The notes below the pieces were generated by a model, which saw only the letters and a list, made by a program, of their open reading frames with translations, was not told the origin of the DNA and did not search any database. Position numbers and translations under genes: made by a program. Positions 1-10,556 of a stretch of DNA of 46,500 nucleotides are shown piece by piece. The stretch comes from Prorocentrum cordatum (lineage: Eukaryota > Sar > Dinophyceae > Prorocentrales > Prorocentraceae). The stretch is from positions 412,559 through 459,058 of the forward strand of contig CAUYUJ010003414.1 of NCBI GenBank assembly GCA_963575745.1. Direction: 5' to 3'. The first letter of the stretch is position 1. Each line of letters begins with the position of its first letter.

Positions 1-600
1 CTCAGCTGCTCAGCCTCAGCCTCAGCCTCAGCCTCAGCCTCAGCCTCAGCCTCAGCCTCAGCCTCAGCCTGCCTCAGCCTCAGCCTCAGCCTCAGCCTCA
101 GCCTCAGCCTCAGCCTCCTTCAGCCTCGGCCTCAGCCTCAGCCTGCCTCAGCCTCAGCCTGCATCAGCCTCAGCCTCAGCCTCAGCCTCAGCTCAGCCTG
201 CCTCAGCCTCAGCCTCAGCCTCAGCCTGCCTGCTTCAGCCTCAGCCTCAGTCTCAGCCTCAGCCTCAGCCTCAGCCTGCCTCAGCCTCCTCAGCCTCAGC
301 CTCAGCCTGCAGCCTCAGCCTCAGCCTCAGCCTCAGCTCAGCCTCAGCCTCAGCCTCAGCCTCAGCCTCAGCCTCAGCCTGCTTCAGCCAAAGCCTCAGT
401 CTGCCTTCAGCCTTGGCCTCCTCAGCCTCAGCCTGCCTCAGCCTCAGCCTCAGCCTCAGCCTCAGCCTCAGCCTCAGCCTCAGCCTGCCTCAGCCTCAGC
501 CTCAGCCTGCTTCAGCCTCAGCCTCAGTCTGCCTTCAGCCTCGGCCTCAGCCTCAGCCTGCCTCAGCCTCAGCCTCAGCCTCAGCCTCAGCCTCAGCATT
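1..600. repeat. CAGCCT hexamer array
   Basis: The first 600 bases are almost entirely CAGCCT/CTCAGC hexamers, interrupted by CTGC, TTCAGC and GGCCT variants. The hexamer keeps frames open for long stretches, which would give Ser-Ala or Gln-Pro peptides, but nothing else suggests coding. It runs directly into the next tandem array. Confidence 0.95.
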
Positions 601-620
601 CAGCCCCTCGAAGAACACTG

Positions 621-1056
621 GCCTACAGTTGGCTCCGGGCATTCAAAATGTGGCCCGGGAATGGAGTTCTGGGAACTCGAAGACACGAAGTGGCCTACAG
701 TTGGCTCCGGGCATTCAAAATCATGCCCAGGAATGGAGTTCTGGGAACTCGAAGAGCACGAAGTGGCCTACAGTTGGCTCCGGGCATTCAAAATGTGGCC
801 CGGGAATGGAGTTCTGGGAACTCGAAGACACGAAGTGGCCTACAGTTGGCTCCGGGCATTCAAAATGTGGCCCGGGAATGGAGTTCTGGGAACTCGAAGA
901 GCACGAAGTGGCCTACAGTTGGCTCCGGGCATCCAAAATGTGGCCCGGGAATGGAGTTCTGGGAAGTCAAAGAGCACGAAGTGGCGTACAGTTGGCTCCG
1001 GGCATTCAGAATGTGGCCCGGGAATGGAGTTCTGGGAAATCGAAAAGCACGAAGTG
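621..1056. repeat. 72-73 bp minisatellite, six copies
   Basis: Copies start at about 621, 693, 766, 838, 911 and 984. Each holds GCCTACAGTTGGCTCCGGG, then ATTCAAAATGTGGCCCGGGA, then TGGAGTTCTGGGAA. The one-base length differences come from AGACACG versus AGAGCACG at the unit end. The array keeps several frames open on both strands, so the overlapping open frames here are a repeat effect and not evidence of a gene. Confidence 0.95.
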
Positions 1057-1204
1057 TGTGTGACTGTATGCGAAAAACGATCCCCCCCGGCAAACCCCAA
1101 CGGCCCCCCAACGGCCCCCAACACCTCCCCAACGGCTGCCCAGACCCCCCTGTGGAGTCATCTGCTGCTCTCTTTTTACACCACTAGAAACCTATCAGTC
1201 TTCG

Positions 1205-1395
1205 CTGTTAGGTAAAAAGGAGGAGCAGGAGGAAGAGCAGGATGAGGAAGGAGGACGAGGACGAGAGGGAGCCGGAGGAGGAGGAGGAGGCGAGGAGGAG
1301 GAGGAGGAGGAGGAGGAGGAGGAGGAGACGGAGGAGGAGGAGAAGGAAGGAGGAAGGAGCAGGAGGGGGGAGGAAGGAGGAGAGGGAGCACTGAT
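1205..1395. repeat. GGA/GAG triplet array
   Basis: Purine-only tract of GGA/GAG triplets with occasional GAA or CGA interruptions. The complement is the CTC array seen in many other places of the window. Confidence 0.95.
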
Positions 1396-1423
1396 CAGGG
1401 TCTCAAGCCCCCCCCCCTCCCTC

Positions 1424-1765
1424 GCCATCGCTCGGACCTCCATTCCCCCGTGCATGCTTCGGCTTTGTGCGTGTATTCTCTTCGCTGGGGGAAGATAGAA
1501 GAAAACGACATTGACATAAACTGTTGGCGCTCCGCGCGGATATCTTGGATCCGTGCTAATTAGGGTCCCCCCCTGGCGCGCGGAGCGCGCCAGGGGCGGC
1601 GCAGGAGCGGCGCCGGAGGCGCCGCCCAGGGGGACCCCAGCGCGGATCCGAGAAATCCGCGCGGAGCGCCAAAAGTTTTTGTTTATGGCGATTTTTCTTC
1701 TCCGATCAAAGGTCCTCGCCTGGGAAAACACGCCCAGACACCGGACGTCGCATTTTTTCCCAGCG
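1424..1765. mobile_element. Family B inverted-repeat element enclosing a family A core
   Basis: The left end has CATCGCTCGGAC followed by a GTGCGTGT stretch. The right end reads TCCTCGCCTGGGAAAACACG and then CCGGACGTCGCAT, a diverged reverse complement of the left end. Between them lies a complete family A element. The same B termini (ATCGCTCGGACG and CGTCCGAGCGAT) recur at about 10.3, 13.5, 28.3, 28.6 and 28.7 kb, some without the A core. No open transposase is present, so it is a non-autonomous (MITE-like) element. The boundaries are approximate. Confidence 0.7.
1487..1720. mobile_element. Family A foldback element, copy 1
   Basis: Terminal inverted repeats contain TGGCGCTCCGCGCGG then TATCTTGGATCC on the left, and GGATCCGAGAAATCCGCGCG then GAGCGCCA on the right. 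The GC-rich centre is itself a dyad (GCGCGCCAGGGGCGGCG then GGCGCCGCC). Outside the core, both ends carry a GAAGAAAA...CATAAAC motif in opposite orientation. The same sequence forms a whole intron of the UEV gene at 26045-26250. Confidence 0.8.
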
Positions 1766-1984
1766 TCAGCTCCCAGGGGTCTTGACCCTTTCCCCGGGAC
1801 TGGCGTTTCATGCTGAGTCGTTTTTTTGACGTCCCTGGGGCCCGGGAAGGGCCCCAGGAGGCCGAAAATAGTGGAAAACAGTGGAAAACCTCTCGTCGTG
1901 ATTTTTCCGTAGCGCGAAAGGGTCTGAGAACGCACACGTCCGAGAGATGCCCATAAATTTGTGTATGGCGTAACCTGAAAGGGT

Positions 1985-2295
1985 TTGATAAATTCGCGCA
2001 GAGCGCCATCAATCTATGTTTATGGCGTTTTTTCTTCTCCGACTAACGGTCCTCGCCGATGAAAACAAACGCACACGTCCGAGCGATGCCGCTACTCCGC
2101 TACTCCCTGGACCTCCCCCGGAGTGCGTTCTGACCAGGATTTCGAAGCGAATCCAACGGTGGAAACGAGGGCCTCCCAGGAGGCCCAAAACAGCGAAAAC
2201 GAGGGACAGGTAGCAGGATGGGCACCACTTCCTCCTCGGCTCCATGGCCCTCGCCGAGGAGACACACGCACGCGCCCGAGCGATGCCGAGGCTCC
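1985..2295. mobile_element. Partial family A/B copies
   Basis: 1988-2037 is one arm of family A (GCGCAGAGCGCCA, then TTTATGGCG, then TTCTTCTCCGAC). It continues into one arm of family B, with TCCTCGCCGATGAAAACAAA and then CACGTCCGAGCGATGCC (to about 2090). A second B arm follows at 2244-2295 (CCTCGCCGAGGAG, then GCCCGAGCGATGCCGAGGC). No opposite arms are seen close by, so these are half copies or remains of nested insertions. Confidence 0.65.
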
Positions 2296-2454
2296 CAGGG
2301 CTCGGCGCGCGTCCTGGCCCAGGCCGTCCAGCAGCCGCGTGGCGCCGGGCACGGGCGGCTGCCCGCTCGCCTTTGGCGCGCGCGGGCGGCGACGAGAGGG
2401 GGGGGCAGCTCGCGGGCGGCGGCCCGCCCGAACGGCGGGCGCCGGCCCCCTCCC

Positions 2455-2565
2455 CCCAGAGGAGAGAAAATGCCAGAGGCGTAAACTGCTGGCGCCCCGC
2501 GCGGACTTCTTGGATCTGCGCTGGCGCCCCCCCGTGGCGGCGCCTCCGGCGCCCCTCTTGGGGGC
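2455..2565. mobile_element. Family A partial copy
   Basis: AGAGGAGAGAAAATGCCAGA, then GTAAACTGCTGGCGCCCCGC, then GCGGACTTCTTGGATCTGCG is a diverged left arm and start of the core of family A. The right arm is missing; the sequence passes into the TCTTGGAGGCC-type tandem repeat. Confidence 0.65.
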
Positions 2566-2935
2566 CGTCTTGGGCAATCTTGGAGGCCTCTGGGGCTGTC
2601 TTGGACGCTTCGTTAAGGAAAATGTCGAATCTGTTGAAAATGTGCATTTTACGAAGGGAATGTGGCCATTTTTGCTTGATGGAGCCCTCCTGGGGGAGCC
2701 CTCGGACCCCCCCGGAGCCGTCCGGGGGCGTCTTTGGGGCGTATGGGGCCGTCTGGAGAACATCTTGGGCCGCCTGAAAGCCGTCTTGGGTCGTCTCGGG
2801 GCCTCCGTAAGCCGTCTTGGGTTTTCCTGGGGAACTCCGACGCCGTTTCGGACCCCTGCGGGGGCCTTCCGGTGCCGTTTTGGAACCCCCGGGAGGCTCG
2901 GGGAGCCGGGGGCCCCCGCAAACCCACAAGGCCTA
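2565..2935 (-). repeat. CAAGACGGCC-type degenerate array, minus orientation
   Basis: Recurring GGCCGTCTTGGG/GGGGCCTC words are the complement of the CAAGACGGCCCAAG words found at 7.6, 14.4, 15.1, 19.1 and 19.8-20.6 kb. A non-repetitive insert (about 2610-2695, AAAATGTCGAATCTGTTG) sits inside. No gene is seen. Confidence 0.75.
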
Positions 2936-2939
2936 ATTC

Positions 2940-3143
2940 GAATTTATTTGAATATACAATATATATACACACATATATATATATGTATATAAACTTGCTT
3001 CTGCAATCAATCAATCGTAGTACTATTTTCATATTCCTTATCATCACCATCATCATCAGCGACAGCATCCTCCTCCTCCTCCTCCTCCTCCTCCTCCTCA
3101 TCATCATCATCATCATCAGCATCAGCATCATCACCATCATCAC

Positions 3144-3178
<35 letters not shown>

Positions 3179-3209
3179 GCATCAGCATCAGCATCAGCAT
3201 CAGCATCAG

Positions 3210-3250
<41 letters not shown>

Positions 3251-3293
3251 GCGGCAGCATCAGCATCAGCATCAGCATCATCAGCATCGTCAC

Positions 3294-3334
<41 letters not shown>

Positions 3335-3345
3335 ACATCATTATC
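2940..3345. repeat. TA-rich stretch followed by ATC triplet array
   Basis: 2945-2990 is a TA/TATA-rich run. From 3045 the sequence is CATCAT/CAGCAT triplets with a short CTC block at 3070-3095. The resulting poly-Asp, poly-Ile or poly-Met open frames are repeat artefacts. Confidence 0.95.
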
Positions 3346-3479
3346 AGCATCAACTCTTTTTTTCACTCTGATTCTTCTTCTGATTCATCATAACGATAAT
3401 CCATTGTTTTCAGCGTTCTCATACGTATTCGTTTTCTTCGCATTCTTTCTTAGCACTCCTATGATTCGTCCTCTTCGTC

Positions 3480-4030
3480 TTCTCCTTGTCCTTCTTCTTC
3501 CCCTCCTCCTTCTCCTCCTCCTTCCTTCTCCTTTCTCGAGACGCCGCCGCGGGGCCTTCGCGGACGCCGCCGCCACCGGCCCCCGCGCGGCGGCGGAGGA
3601 CTGGGTGGAATCCGCGGGGCCGCGATGCGCACGCTGGCCGTGCGTCGGGCGCGGAGGAGGTCGCGCTCGGGCCCTCGGCGAGAGAGTCCGAGGCTCGAGG
3701 CTCGAATGGTGAAGGCGCCTCTGGCGGCCTCCAGGGGCCTCCAGGGGCATCCAGGGCCATCCTCCTTCTGCCCCCTCTCCCCTCCCCCTCCCGCTCCTCC
3801 TCCTCCTTACTCCTCCTCCTCCTCTTCCTCCTCCTCCCCCTCCTCCTCCCCCTCCTCCTCCCCGTCCTCCTCCTCCTCTCCTCCTCCTCCTCGACCTCTC
3901 CTCGTCCTCCTCGTCCTCCTCCTCCTCTTCCTTCCTCCTCCTCCTTTCTCCTCCTCCTTCCTCCTCCTCCTCCTCCTCGTCCTCATCCTCATCCTCATCC
4001 TCATCTCCTCCTCCTCCTCTCTCCTCCTCC

Positions 4031-4090
<60 letters not shown>

Positions 4091-4114
4091 CCATCACCAT
4101 CACCATCACCATCG

Positions 4115-4159
<45 letters not shown>

Positions 4160-4260
4160 GCATCATCATCATCCCCATCCTCCTCCTCCTCCTCCTCCTC
4201 CTCCTCGTGCTCCTCATCCTCGTCGTCCTCCTCCTCCTCGTCCCTCTCCTCCTCCTGGAT
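3480..4260. repeat. CTC and ATC triplet arrays around a GC-rich island
   Basis: CTC-rich tracts lie at about 3480-3540 and 3775-4025, an ATC/ACC run at 4030-4170, and CTC again to 4258. The intervening 3540-3770 is GC-rich with open frames on both strands but no recognisable protein. It could be a short exon or simply GC-rich spacer. Confidence 0.9.
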
Positions 4261-4880
4261 GCTGGTGTTGCCCCCCCCCCCCCTTTCCCCCCAAGGGGCC
4301 GTTGCCCGTTGGGGAGGGGGGGATTCAACTACGCTGTGAAAGAAGGGAAAGACGCGACGTTGCAAGGAAGGCTCCCCCCCAGAGGCGGAGTAATCAAGTC
4401 TTCCGACGCCCCTGGGAGGGGGGAGTAGGACGACGAACGGCGACGAAGGAGGATTGCGACTAAGATCGTACTCCTCGGGTCTCGCGGCTGCACGGCATAC
4501 TTCTCAGATACTAAAACGCTTGACCATCGGTGGAGGATTGCATAGCTGTTCCGCGGGCCGCGGGCGACCGATTAGGATGCAGAAGTGCCCTGATGCGACT
4601 TCGCAAGCCTTCGTGAGCTCTCTGGGATGGCCGGCCAGCGAAGCAAGCACGATAGCGTTTGATAAGGATTCCCAGGGCCACGCTGCGTCAAAGCGAGAAC
4701 GACTACAATGGAGCATCGCTTAGGCATCGGCATGACAATGACGAAGCGAAGATGACACTGACAATCTCAAATGACCAGTGCGGAGTGATTGCGTTGTGAG
4801 TGGGTCCAAGTTGGAGTGATTTCCGGGCTTATTTTTGTGGGACGGAGTAATTATCACACCGCACGGGGGGGTCGGGGGGC
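4261..4880. other. Unassigned stretch, no gene recognised
   Basis: Mixed-composition DNA after a C-run at 4270-4285. A 70-codon frame on minus (4716-4504) and an 89-codon frame on plus (4454-4723) overlap, and neither has a recognisable motif. Nothing else is supported here. Confidence 0.5.
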
Positions 4881-4881
4881 C

Positions 4882-5657
4882 CTAAGCTTGACGGCTTACG
4901 GTCAAAGCTATAGCACCCCCCGTGTAGTGGCGAAGGCTGGCGTGCGGTTGTGCGGCAAGGCAGGTGCGGTCGCAGCCGCCGTGCCACAACTGGGGTGGCG
5001 CAAAGAACTCTCCCCGCCGCACGCAGGTATCCCAGTTGGTCGCTTCTGCTGCTGCTGCTGCTGCTGCACGGATCTTATAGTCATAACCTGGGTAGAACTC
5101 TTCCTCGTTGCCGTCGTTGCCAGCGTTGGTGTCCGTCTCCAGGATGGGGTAGCGCGTGTCGAACATGTACTCGGGTAGGCTGTTGCTGTTAACGCTGTCA
5201 GTGATCATGATCTGGGTGGTTGCCTTCCTTGTCGTCAACATTCCATGGATTTGCAAGGTAGGGCTTGCCGAAAGTCCTGGACTACGCTGTAGGCTGCCGT
5301 GATGCCCCAGTCGAAACTCTCATATGTGCTGGGAGCGCATGCGTGCGTCGATCGATAGTGCCAGTCCTATGCTGAATGGTGGTGGTGATGCGCTTCCACA
5401 TACCTGCTCGCCTGAAGCTGATGGGTCGTGGGTTGGGCTCTTGTTGGTGGTAGGGCCATCTTGCTGGTCGGAAGGTTGCCCTGGTGTTGGTGGCTCATCA
5501 GGCTCGGGGTGTTTGTCTGTAGGGGATATGCTGACGTGGTTGTAGGGGCCTTGTCGTCGTGGGGGTCGGGTAGTGGGTCGGATGGTGGGCCGTCTGGGTG
5601 TCTCCTGTTGTGATTCCTCCTCCTCATCATCCTCATCCACAATTACACAATCTGAAT
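4882..5657 (-). pseudogene. Possible degenerate coding segment, unidentified
   Basis: Read on minus, 5655-5320 encodes an acidic then Pro/Thr-rich stretch (VIVDEDDEEEESQQETPRRP and onward). After a stop, another frame gives STYESFDWGITAAYSVVQDF, and 5230-4930 returns to readable protein (LPEYMFDTRYPILETDTNAG, then EEEFYPGYDYKIRAAAAAAA). Frame changes and stops between these pieces suggest a decayed gene or unrecognised introns. The acidic, Pro-rich linker resembles spacer regions of retroelement polyproteins, but no catalytic motif is visible, so the identity stays open. Confidence 0.3.
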
Positions 5658-5785
5658 ACTACTCTCCTCTCTCCCCCGACGACGCCGATGAGGTGTCCTG
5701 GCCTCCTCCGCGAATTGTTTTTTGCTCACAATTTGCCACCGATTTGATAAATAATACGTTTTTTCCAGGTCCGAACGTCTACAAC

Positions 5786-6050
5786 TCTCTAAAATGGAGC
5801 TCCCGTTACAACGTTGGCTCCATTTCTCCGTTATCGGCCCTCCGAATCATTCTCCCGCTTTAGCGCTGACCTCATTTCATAGTTTCTGTTCTTCCAAATC
5901 GTGCTCCTGCTGCAGCGTTGGCTTCGTTTCCGCGCTTCCAGTCCTTCCAAATCGTGCTCCCATTGCAGCTCTGGTCTCATTTCTGCGGTTTTGGTCCTTC
6001 GAAATCGTGCTCTCGCTGCAGCGCGTATCTCATTTTGCGCTTCGCGCGTC
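5786..6050. repeat. 53-bp tandem array, about five copies
   Basis: Units begin near 5790, 5844, 5896, 5949 and 6002. They share CAAATCGTGCTCCCGCTGCA, then GCGCTGG, then CTCATTTCTGCG. The period of 52-54 bp opens several frames, which are not counted as genes. Confidence 0.85.
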
Positions 6051-7440
6051 AAACCGTCCATTTGTATTTCACGCCCTGTGTCGTTCCTGGTTTCCCTCTG
6101 AACTTGTTGTTGAAAGGAATCGCGTTCTCGACGCGAGTCCATGCTATGCCGTACTATACCATGCCTCGCGTACTCTCTCAGGATCATTGTCCTGTGAGGG
6201 GATATACGCAACGGCAAGGGATGGGAGGGAGGGGTAGGACGTCAGATATGACGCTTGCACACCTAGCTTGTCCTCCTTCTCCTCCTCCTCCTCCTCTTCC
6301 TCTCCCGAGCCTCCCTCTCTCCCTCACTCACTCCTCTTCCTCCCCCCTCCTCCTCGTTTCCTCTGCTCCTGGATGGCCTTCCTGGCGCGGACCGGCCTGG
6401 CCCGCGCGAGGCGCTGGAGCCCTCGAGGCAGCCCAAGGGAGTCCCTCCCGCGGGAGCCTGGCGCCTCCCGTGCGAGGCACGTGTGCTTTGCGCGGCCCGC
6501 CTAGCTCTTAACCGGAAGAGGCTCGCTCTCGACCCGCAAACCAAAAAAGTGCGAGGCCGTCTTGGGGGCCCTCTATGGGGGCGACCTCGGGATCCCGAGG
6601 AGGGAGCCGCTTTCGGCTTCGGCCCGCTTCGGCTCCATCGGTCCGCTGCGGCGTCGGCCCGCTTCGGCGGGCCGCAGGCCGCAGCGAGGCCGAAGCCGAA
6701 GCTGGCCCTTGCCTCCTGGGGCCGCCCTGGCGCGTCGGAGCCCTGCAGAGGCGCGAACGCTCCAGTCCTCCTCCTCCTCCTCCTCCTCCTTTTCCCTTTC
6801 GTCGTCCTCCTCCTCCTCCTCCTCCTCCTTCTCGTCCACCTCCTTCCTTTCCTCCCTCTCCGCGCAGGACCTCCGCGCAGGACCTCCACGAGGTTGGCCT
6901 CCCAGCGGCCCTCTTGGAGCCCTTCTGGGGGCATCCTGGGGGCCTGTGGAGGTGGCGACCGCGAGCGCTGCCACGCGCCCCAGGCCGATGCCGTGGGGCC
7001 CCCTCCCGGCCCCCAGGCCGCGCCGGGCAGGGGGCGACCCGGCGCCGATCCGAAGTAACCGGCGCGGACCTCCGAATGGTCGGGGGCGACGACGAGGGCG
7101 AATAGCCTATAGGGGCGGGCATTGCACGGCTCCCGCAGGGGAGCCTCGCCGAAGACATGGACCATCGGCGCCCCTGGATACATTGACTGCCCCTCCTCCC
7201 CCGGGCTATTTTCGCCCCTATCGTCGCCTCTGGTCTTCTGCTCGTGCCATTGTTCAGGGGAGGAACCCCGGGGGGAGGAGGGGCCGCCCTCCCCGCGACA
7301 GTCGGGGGGGACGAGGATGGGAAAGCAAAGGGCAGGGTAGAGAATCGGCTCACGTAGCTGGTTTTGCTGGCGCCCACTGGTTGGCGGCGCGCAGGGGAGG
7401 GGTAGGGGGAGAGAGGACGCCTTCTTAGAAGGAGGCTGCG
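6051..7440. other. GC-rich region with CTC blocks and a large imperfect palindrome, no gene recognised
   Basis: CTC arrays occur at 6268-6345 and 6760-6850. Between 6606 and 6712 the sequence folds on itself: GCTTTCGGCTTCGGCCCGC on the left pairs with GCGAGGCCGAAGCCGAAGC on the right, around a GGCCCGCTTCGGCGGGCC core hairpin. Long open frames exist in all directions because stop codons are rare at this GC content. None shows a recognisable domain. Confidence 0.55.
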
Positions 7441-7625
7441 TCTTCAGGCGCGGACCCCCAGCCCCCTCGTTTCCCGCGCACGCGCTCGAGGATCATGCAC
7501 TTCCCGCATTCCCAGCCGCTGCTCCCCAGCGCTCCACGGCCTCTCAAGCAACGATCCCTTGTCAAAAACGATGGATCTGCGTCCCGAGCTTCCAAGACGG
7601 AACGTGCAGGCAACCAAGGACACCG
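7440..7625. other. Unassigned spacer
   Basis: Mixed-composition sequence with no supported gene. It leads into the CAAGACGGCC-type array. Confidence 0.4.
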
Positions 7626-8110
7626 AGATAGCCAAGTATGCCTCGAAGACTGCCCAAGATGGCCCCAAGGCGGCCGACTATTGATTCAAGACGGTCCAAA
7701 ATGCTCCCAAACAGGGCCCAACATAACCACAAGAGGACCTCCAACAGGGGTCAACGAAGCTAACATCATTTATTTCCCGTGGGTTGCCGAATGATTCTCA
7801 AATTATCGCCCTTTCGGGCTGCCGTGAACTCAAGACGGGCCAAGATGACTCCACGACGGTCCAAAAAACATCTCAGACGACCCCAAGGCGGCCCAAGAAG
7901 ACGTCCCGAGGGACCCAAGATGGTCGTAGGCACTTCGACGGTGCCAAGACGGCCCCACGACGGCCCCCAGACAGCCACCATACGGCCAAGACGGCCCCAA
8001 GACGGCCCAAGAGAGCCCCAAGCCGGCGTCAGAAGGCCCCAGCACGGCAAAAAAAGGCCACAAGGACCCTTCAAGAGTGCTTCATAAGAGGCCAAGACAG
8101 CCATAAAACG
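7626..8110 (+). repeat. CAAGACGGCC-type degenerate array
   Basis: Many short units of the form CCAAGACGGCCCCAAG, CACGACGG, CCAAGAGAGCCCC. The spacing is about 10-24 bp and irregular. The same word family recurs across the window. Confidence 0.8.
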
Positions 8111-8124
8111 GCCCGCACGAGTTT

Positions 8125-8130
8125 CATCAT

Positions 8131-8182
<52 letters not shown>

Positions 8183-8620
8183 GTCATCATCAACATCCCC
8201 ATCACCATCAGCAACGACGCCGCCATCGTCACCGTCATAATCATCATCACGACCATGGTCGTGGGAATGAGCATGACGAACATGATCAACATCACCATCA
8301 CCATGACCATCACCACCATCACCGCCACCATCATCACCATCATCATCGCCATTCTCATGTTCACCAACACCATCGCCACCATCAAGATCACCAATGACAA
8401 CAACACCGCCACCATCTTCACCATCAACATCACCATCATCAACATCACCATCATCATCGGCGTTATCTCCATCATCAACATCATCATCAACAACATCGGC
8501 ATCATCACAATCAACATCAACATCACATTTATCTTCCTCCGCCTCCTCATCCTCCACTTTGTCATCTTCACCGTCATCGTTATTGTCATCGTCATCCTCA
8601 TACTTATCATCATCATCCGC
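8125..8620. repeat. ATC/CATCAC triplet array
   Basis: Interrupted CATCAT/CACCAT triplets to the border of the TIR element at 8621. The last bases before the element (CATCATCCGC) are also found just beyond its other end. Confidence 0.95.
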
Positions 8621-9480
8621 GTGGCCAGGCATGGGAGCTTCTTTTCAACCCCACATTTTTCCAAATAGTGGTATACTGCAATTAAGTTACTGCGGTCTAA
8701 TGGCCGGTAGCGCTTGAGAGTTGGACCCGCGCACTTGGCTTAGACACCTTCTGCCACCCTTCACCCCTCGCCCTTTCGTCGTTCAGAGTGGGTTCTTTTG
8801 CGTAGGGGCTCCTCCTCTGAGCATCGGAAGAGCGACCCGAGGATGCCAGGGGGCGCCGCGGACACCAGAGCCCCAAATCACCGAGGGAAGAAAACGGAAG
8901 CCCGCGAGCTCGACCCCCCCTCCTCCTCCTTCTCCTCCACTTCTTCCCCCTCCTCCTCCTCCTCCTCCACTTCCTCCTCCTCCTCCTCCTCCTCCTCCTC
9001 CTTCCTACTCCTCCTCCTACTCATCCTCAGTCATTATCGCATCTCTCTGATTTCCAGAAGGGGGGGAACCGGGGGTGATATTTGCATCCCAAGCGAATGC
9101 GGGCACTAGTCCGATGCCATGCGCGCTAACTCCCATGCGCGTTGGCACGAGGACGGCGGAAAGGAGAGAGAGATAGAGAGGGGAAACAAGGCTGGCACCC
9201 GCCGCAGAAGAAGGGGCGCGCACCGATGGGATAACGCTGCGCGCCCATCGCGCCGAAACAACCAGTGAGAGGCAATGGAACTGGAAGGGATAGTGATGGG
9301 GGGGAGCAAGAAGCGGATCGCATACCAGGCCGCTGCCCAAGGCCGCGCTGGCGGGTCGCAGAAAGATGACGCGCGGGTCCAACTCCCAAACATTAGCGGT
9401 CACTAAACCGCAACGAATTCCATTAAACCATAATATGGAAAAACCTCTGGGGTTTAAACGGAGTTCCTTTGCCTGGTCAC
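8621..9480. mobile_element. 860-bp element with about 100-bp terminal inverted repeats
   Basis: The left arm 8621-8732 starts GTGGCCAGGCATGGGAGCTT and ends GAGTTGGACCCGCGC. The reverse complement of the right arm (9480-9382) starts GTGACCAGGCAAAGGAACTC and ends GAGTTGGACCCGCGC. By eye the arms match at roughly three quarters of positions with few gaps. The element interrupts an ATC microsatellite. CATCATCCGC lies immediately left of it and again 7 bp beyond the right arm, a candidate target duplication of about 10 bp. The interior holds a CTC array (8925-9030) and no transposase, so it is non-autonomous. Long arms and a 9-11 bp duplication would suit a Mutator-like element, but the superfamily is not established. 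Confidence 0.8.
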
Positions 9481-9489
9481 CTGACGCCA

Positions 9490-10041
9490 TCATCCGCATC
9501 ATTATCCTCATCCTCATCATCAGCTTTGTCCTCCTCCCCCTCCTCCTCCTCCTCCTCCTCATCATCATCATCACCAACACCGTCGCCATCGGAATCGTCG
9601 TCGACATCATATTCATACCATCGTATCACTACATCATCATCAACATCATGCTCATATGCATGCGCATGCTATACAGATGATCATGCTCATCTTCATAATC
9701 ATCATCAGCATCATCATCAGTATGATCATTATCACCATCATCACCATCATCAACATCATCCCCACCATCATCAGCAGCATCACCACCACCATCATCACCA
9801 CCACTTTCAGCACCAACATCATCATCATAATCATCACCAACAGAAACAACACCATCACCATCATCATCATCAGCATCATCACCACCATCATCATCATCAT
9901 CACTATCATTATCATCAATATTATTTTCTTCATTCGGATTATTATTATCATTGTCGTCGTCATCACCATCAGCATCATCATCACAATCACCATTATAATG
10001 CCCATCATCACCACCACCACCATTTGCATCATCAGTATCAG

Positions 10042-10107
<66 letters not shown>

Positions 10108-10135
10108 GACCATCAACGTCGACCATCACCCCCAT
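9490..10135. repeat. ATC triplet array
   Basis: CATCAT/CACCAT triplets with a CTC block at 9530-9560. It ends in 30 near-perfect CAT units at 10035-10108. The overlapping poly-Asp, poly-His and poly-Met frames are not genes. Confidence 0.95.
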
Positions 10136-10185
10136 CACTATTACGATCCTCATCGTCCTCCTCAAGGACCTTCCAAGCCTGGAGA

Positions 10186-10264
10186 CACCGAGGTGTCACA
10201 CGTGACGACCTCCCGCGCCCCCTCGAACCAGTCGCCACCCAGAAGACTGGGCTGGCACGGAAGC
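10186..10264. repeat. Dispersed repeat D, copy 1
   Basis: GACACCGAGGTGTCACACGT, then CGAACCAGTCGCCACCCAGA, then GCTGGCACGG is repeated in the same order at 19479-19564 (GACACGAAGCGTCACGCGTG, CGAACAATCGCCACCCAGAA, GCTGGCACGG). A small GACACC...GGTGTC dyad is at its start. Nature unknown. Confidence 0.65.
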
Positions 10265-10271
10265 TGGACTC

Positions 10272-10400
10272 CTGCCGTCGCTCGGACACCCATCTCCCGT
10301 GCACTTTTCGGCTTCGTGCGTGTTTTTTTTCGCTCGATGGTCCAGCATGGTCCTCGATGGTTCTCGCCGAGAAAAAATGCACACGTCCGAACTGCCGAGG
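10272..10400. mobile_element. Family B foldback element without family A core
   Basis: The left arm is GTCGCTCGGACACCC, then GTGCACTTTTCGGCTTCGTG. The right arm is CGAGAAAAAATGCACACGTC, then CGAAC. The arms are inverted and the centre is CGCTCGATGGTCC repeated in opposite sense. CTGCC flanks both sides, a candidate 5-bp target duplication. Confidence 0.7.
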
Positions 10401-10556
10401 ACCTGCCGCAGGCCGCCGGCTATCGATATATAATTACCACCACTCCCCGGACCTCTCCCCGGGGCGCGCTGTGCCCAGCACGCCGAGGCGCAGCCCGACC
10501 GTGGCGGCGAGGGCTCTCCAGAACGAGCAACGGCATCGGCATCTTTTCCTCCTGAC

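Noticed and set aside
3007-4365. Long poly-Asp, poly-His, poly-Ser and poly-Pro reading frames
   Set aside because: They arise from ATC and CTC triplet arrays that lack stop codons in several frames of both strands.
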